A stretch of DNA of 64,000 bases. It comes from CADBRN01 sp050944685. GTDB taxonomy: Bacteria > Bacillota > Clostridia > Lachnospirales > Lachnospiraceae. The DNA is taken from positions 1 to 64,000 of the forward strand of contig JBMNRP010000010.1 in the NCBI GenBank assembly GCA_050944685.1, read 5' to 3'. The notes below the pieces were generated by a model. It was not told the DNA's origin. It worked only from the letters and a program-made list of their open reading frames with translations, and ran no database searches. Of this stretch, positions 61,033 through 64,000 are shown piece after piece; position 1 is the first letter of the stretch, and every line of letters starts with the position of its first letter. A program made the position numbers and the translations under genes.

Positions 61033-63864
61033 TTGGCAATATCACCGATGATGCAGCATTATCTCTCGATGAAAGAACAGTATCCGGACTGTATTCTCTT
61101 TTATCGTCTCGGAGATTTTTATGAGATGTTTTTCGATGACGCGAAGACGGTTTCCCGCGAGCTGGAGCTTACCCTGACCGGAAAGAGCTGCGGCCTGAAG
61201 GAGAGGGCTCCGATGTGCGGAGTGCCCTTCCACGCGGCGGAAACGTACATCTCCCGTCTGATCGAGAAAGGATATAAGGTCGCGATCTGCGAACAGCTCG
61301 AGGATCCGAAGCTCGCAAAGGGGATGGTGAAGCGTGACGTCGTCCGGATTGTCACCCCCGGAACTATGCTGGATTCCGAGGGACTTGACGAGGGAAAAAA
61401 CAATTATCTGATGAGCATCGTTTCCATGGACGACGTCTTCGGAATCGCTCTTGCGGATATCTCCACCGGAGAGTGCCTTGTCACCCAGGTCAATACCCAG
61501 GAAAAACTCCTGGATGAAATTATGAAATTTACTCCCGCTGAGATCATCTGCAATCAGTCTCTCTTTGTTTCCGGCCTGGACCTGGACGACCTCAGAGAAA
61601 GACTCCATTTCAGCATCACGAAGCCCGGGGACTGGTGCTTCGATTCACAGACATGCGAGCGTGTTCTGAAAAAACAGTTTCATGTATCGTCTCTGAAAGG
61701 GCTCGGAATCGATGATTTTCCGTACGGAACCATCGCCGCAGGCGCCCTGTTTTCCTATCTGTATGAGACCCAGAAGTCCGATATGAAGCAGATGACGAAA
61801 ATCACGCCCTACTACGCCGATCATTTTATGCTGATCGACAGCGCGACGATGCGCAATCTCGAACTGATCGAGACCATGCGCGAAAAAAAGAAGCGCGGTT
61901 CGCTTCTCTGGGTTCTGGACCGGACGAAAACCGCGATGGGCGCCCGCATGCTGAGAAACTTTATCGAGCAGCCCCTCATTGACCGGGAGGCGATCGAGGA
62001 CCGCCTGGACGCGGTCGGGGCCTTCTCCGAAGCGCCTCTGGTCCGGGATGAGGTCCGCGAGTACCTCCAGCCGGTTTACGATCTGGAGCGGCTCTGCAGC
62101 CGCATCGTCTATCAGTCCGCGAATCCGAGGGACCTGATCGCGTTCCGCACCTCACTGGAGATGCTTCCGGCCATCCGGGACCAGATCCGGGAAATGCCGG
62201 GAAAGATCATGCACCGGCTCGCGGAAGACCTGGATCCTCTTGAAGATCTCTGCGATCTGGTAAAAAGGGCGATAGTGGATGATCCGCCGCTCGCCATGAA
62301 GGAAGGCGGCATTATCCGGGACGGATACAATGAGCAGGTCGACCAGTACCGCGAGGCACAGGCGGGCGGAAAACAGTGGCTGACAAAGCTCGAGGAGGAA
62401 GAGCGGGAGAGAACCGGAATCCGCACCCTGCGGATCAAATTCAACAAGGTATTCGGGTACTGCATTGAGGTGACCAATTCCTTCAGGGACAAGGTGCCGG
62501 AAGACTATATCCGCCGTCAGACCCTGACAAACGCGGAACGCTATACAACGCAGAAACTGAAAGAGATGGAAGAAAAGATTCTCGGGGCGGAGGAAAAGCT
62601 CTCCGGGATCGAGTACCAGCTGTTTACCGATGTGCGGGACCGGATCGCCGCCGAGGTTCTCCGGATCCAGAGAACGGCTTCCGCGGTGGCCGCCATCGAC
62701 GTTTTTGCGTCTCTTTCCTACGTCGCCGAGCACAATCATTACGTTCGTCCGAAGATTAACACGGACGGAGTTCTCGATATCCGGGACGGCCGCCATCCCG
62801 TTGTGGAAAACATGACCCGGGACGATCTGTTCATTCCCAATGACGCGAAGCTCGATAAGGATGAAAACCGCGTCGCGATTATCACCGGTCCGAACATGGC
62901 CGGAAAATCGACATACATGAGGCAGACGGCGCTGATCGTGCTGATGGCTCAGATCGGTTCCTTTGTTCCCGCCGCCTCTGCCGATATCGGCATTGTGGAC
63001 CGCATATTCACACGCGTCGGGGCATCGGACGATCTGGCAAGCGGCAAGAGTACGTTCATGATCGAGATGAACGAAGTCGCAAACATCCTGCGGAACGCCA
63101 CCTCCGACAGCCTCCTGATTCTGGATGAAATCGGGCGCGGGACCAGCACATTCGACGGTCTCTCCATTGCCTGGGCGGTGGTCGAGTACGTGGCGGACAA
63201 GAAAAAAATCGGGGCGAGGACGCTCTTTGCGACGCATTACCACGAGCTGACCGAACTGGAGGGAAAAATCCCGGGCGTTCACAATTACTGCATCGCCGTG
63301 AAAGAGCGGGGCAGGGATATCGTATTTCTCCGGAAGATTATCCGCGGCGGAGCAGACCGGAGCTACGGAATCCAGGTGGCCCGGCTGGCCGGCGTTCCCG
63401 AGGAGGTTCTCGAAAGAGCGGACGAGCTGGCGGCCCGTCTTGCCAGGAGCGACATCACATCCGCTGTGCAGGATATTTCTGCGGAAGACAGCACGGTTCA
63501 GAATTATATCGGCAAAGAGGACGAGGTTGCCCCGGGGAATGACGGAAGCGGAAAAAAGAAGAGAGGAGCTCCGGATGCCGGGGACATCGCCCTGAAAGAT
63601 GGTTCCGGTGCCGGCATCGCCCCCGGGAAGCATTCTTTCGGATTTGCCGCGGAGATGGGACGGATGAACTCGGAGGCGGACGGACAGTTTACCTTCTTTT
63701 CTGCACCTCCGGAGGGCGGTATGGACGGAGAAAATCCGAAAAAAGTGAAGAAGAGCGACAAGATTATCCGCAGGCTGAAGGAGGCAAAGCTGAACTCCAT
63801 GACGCCGATCGAGGCGATGAACTTCCTCTACCGCCTGCAGAAGGAAGCCGATAAAATCGGATAA
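61033..63864 (+). CDS. mutS: DNA mismatch repair protein MutS
   Basis: MutS recognises mismatches and recruits MutL. The 943-residue protein has the mismatch-binding domain with the Phe-x-Glu motif in ILFYRLGDFYEMFFDDA, connector, core and clamp domains, the Walker A GPNMAGKSTYMRQ, Walker B LLILDEIGRGTSTFDGLS, and FATHYHELTELE. Between the ATPase and the C-terminal helices lies a linker of about 75 residues, roughly 820-900, rich in Gly, Asp and Lys, which makes it longer than the usual 850-880 residues. Translation starts at TTG 61033 after AAGGAGG, just ahead of the conserved SPMMQHYLSMK. Confidence 0.96.
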   Translation: MAISPMMQHYLSMKEQYPDCILFYRLGDFYEMFFDDAKTVSRELELTLTGKSCGLKERAPMCGVPFHAAETYISRLIEKGYKVAICEQLEDPKLAKGMVKRDVVRIVTPGTMLDSEGLDEGKNNYLMSIVSMDDVFGIALADISTGECLVTQVNTQEKLLDEIMKFTPAEIICNQSLFVSGLDLDDLRERLHFSITKPGDWCFDSQTCERVLKKQFHVSSLKGLGIDDFPYGTIAAGALFSYLYETQKSDMKQMTKITPYYADHFMLIDSATMRNLELIETMREKKKRGSLLWVLDRTKTAMGARMLRNFIEQPLIDREAIEDRLDAVGAFSEAPLVRDEVREYLQPVYDLERLCSRIVYQSANPRDLIAFRTSLEMLPAIRDQIREMPGKIMHRLAEDLDPLEDLCDLVKRAIVDDPPLAMKEGGIIRDGYNEQVDQYREAQAGGKQWLTKLEEEERERTGIRTLRIKFNKVFGYCIEVTNSFRDKVPEDYIRRQTLTNAERYTTQKLKEMEEKILGAEEKLSGIEYQLFTDVRDRIAAEVLRIQRTASAVAAIDVFASLSYVAEHNHYVRPKINTDGVLDIRDGRHPVVENMTRDDLFIPNDAKLDKDENRVAIITGPNMAGKSTYMRQTALIVLMAQIGSFVPAASADIGIVDRIFTRVGASDDLASGKSTFMIEMNEVANILRNATSDSLLILDEIGRGTSTFDGLSIAWAVVEYVADKKKIGARTLFATHYHELTELEGKIPGVHNYCIAVKERGRDIVFLRKIIRGGADRSYGIQVARLAGVPEEVLERADELAARLARSDITSAVQDISAEDSTVQNYIGKEDEVAPGNDGSGKKKRGAPDAGDIALKDGSGAGIAPGKHSFGFAAEMGRMNSEADGQFTFFSAPPEGGMDGENPKKVKKSDKIIRRLKEAKLNSMTPIEAMNFLYRLQKEADKIG

Positions 63865-63878
63865 CGAAGGAGCCGGAC

Positions 63879-64000
63879 ATGAACACGATCGAAGTCTTAG
63901 ATAAAAATACGATAGATAAGATCGCCGCCGGAGAAGTAGTCGAGCGTCCTGCCTCCGTGGTCAAGGAGCTTCTGGAAAACGCGATTGACGCGGGTGCCGG
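63879..64000 (+). CDS. mutL: DNA mismatch repair protein MutL (N-terminal fragment, cut by the window end)
   Basis: The 40 visible codons read MNTIEVLDKNTIDKIAAGEV, then VERPASVVKELLENAIDAGA. This is the start of the GHKL ATPase domain of MutL, including motif I with the catalytic Glu and Asn (ELLENAIDAGA). GAAGGAG precedes the ATG at 63879, 14 bases after mutS, so the two are co-transcribed. The remainder of the gene lies beyond the window. Confidence 0.95.
   Translation, partial: MNTIEVLDKNTIDKIAAGEVVERPASVVKELLENAIDAGA

Noticed and set aside
1..64000. tRNA, rRNA, CRISPR array, prophage or toxin-antitoxin locus
   Set aside because: No cloverleaf, rRNA or spaced repeat was noticed; the lysozyme-like gene is a single secreted protein with no phage structural neighbours, and the XRE gene has no toxin partner.

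Overview
The window reads as chromosomal DNA from a fairly GC-rich member of the Clostridia, most likely Lachnospiraceae. This is inferred from gene content and order: hisZ with short-form hisG, yicC-remA-gmk-rpoZ-rimO-pgsA, a split Na+-pumping biotin decarboxylase, Nfn transhydrogenase, Rex, dapL, RqcH, RecU and miaB-mutS-mutL. No 16S gene or other direct taxonomic marker is present. Genes are tightly packed, mostly on the plus strand, with good Shine-Dalgarno sites and several near-consensus sigma-A promoters.

Layout. 1-118: 3' end of a group II intron (domains V and VI) abutting the first gene. 149-3507: small membrane protein, RluA-family pseudouridine synthase, signal peptidase I with long low-complexity ends, RecU. 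3585-8806: histidine operon hisZ-hisG-hisD-hisB-hisIE, in which HisIE carries an extra degenerate HisF-like domain. 8849-9775: a hemC-like gene broken by one in-frame stop. 9785-17010: rnhA, tyrS, alaS, rpsU (58 codons), a metallophosphoesterase and scpAB, ended by a strong terminator. 17093-22585: a five-gene Na+-translocating decarboxylase operon with two different carboxyltransferases. 22616-26846, minus strand: rqcH followed by a P-type ATPase. 26936-35931: the accessory-looking part: a small XRE regulator with a palindrome inside its promoter, a 2,329-residue surface adhesin, and a secreted lysozyme-like protein that shares a repeat module with the adhesin. 35935-43286: yicC-remA-gmk-rpoZ-rimO-pgsA-cinA(C), then dapL and icd. 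43320-46097: ABC-F ATPase divergent from rex, with two Rex-type operator half-palindromes in front of rex. 46162-56191: nnr, yebC, a UppP homologue lacking its catalytic glutamates, ftsK, a zinc-ribbon/TPR protein, nfnAB. 56245-64000: rlmH, a DUF2284 protein, phoH, ybeY, 5-formyl-THF cyclo-ligase, miaB, mutS and the start of mutL.

How the genes fit together. Most of the window is housekeeping: translation and RNA maturation (TyrRS, AlaRS, S21, RimO, MiaB, RlmH, YbeY, PhoH, RqcH), chromosome maintenance (ScpAB, FtsK, RecU, MutS/L, RNase HI) and anaerobic redox and energy metabolism (Rex, NfnAB, the Na+ pump, NADP-isocitrate dehydrogenase). The features that stand out are the adhesin/lysozyme pair and three paralogues or domains that keep a family fold but have lost catalytic residues: the HisF-like domain, the HemC remnant and the UppP-like protein. 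No CRISPR array, tRNA, rRNA or prophage was seen. All assignments come from reading motifs and context by eye; no database search was run.
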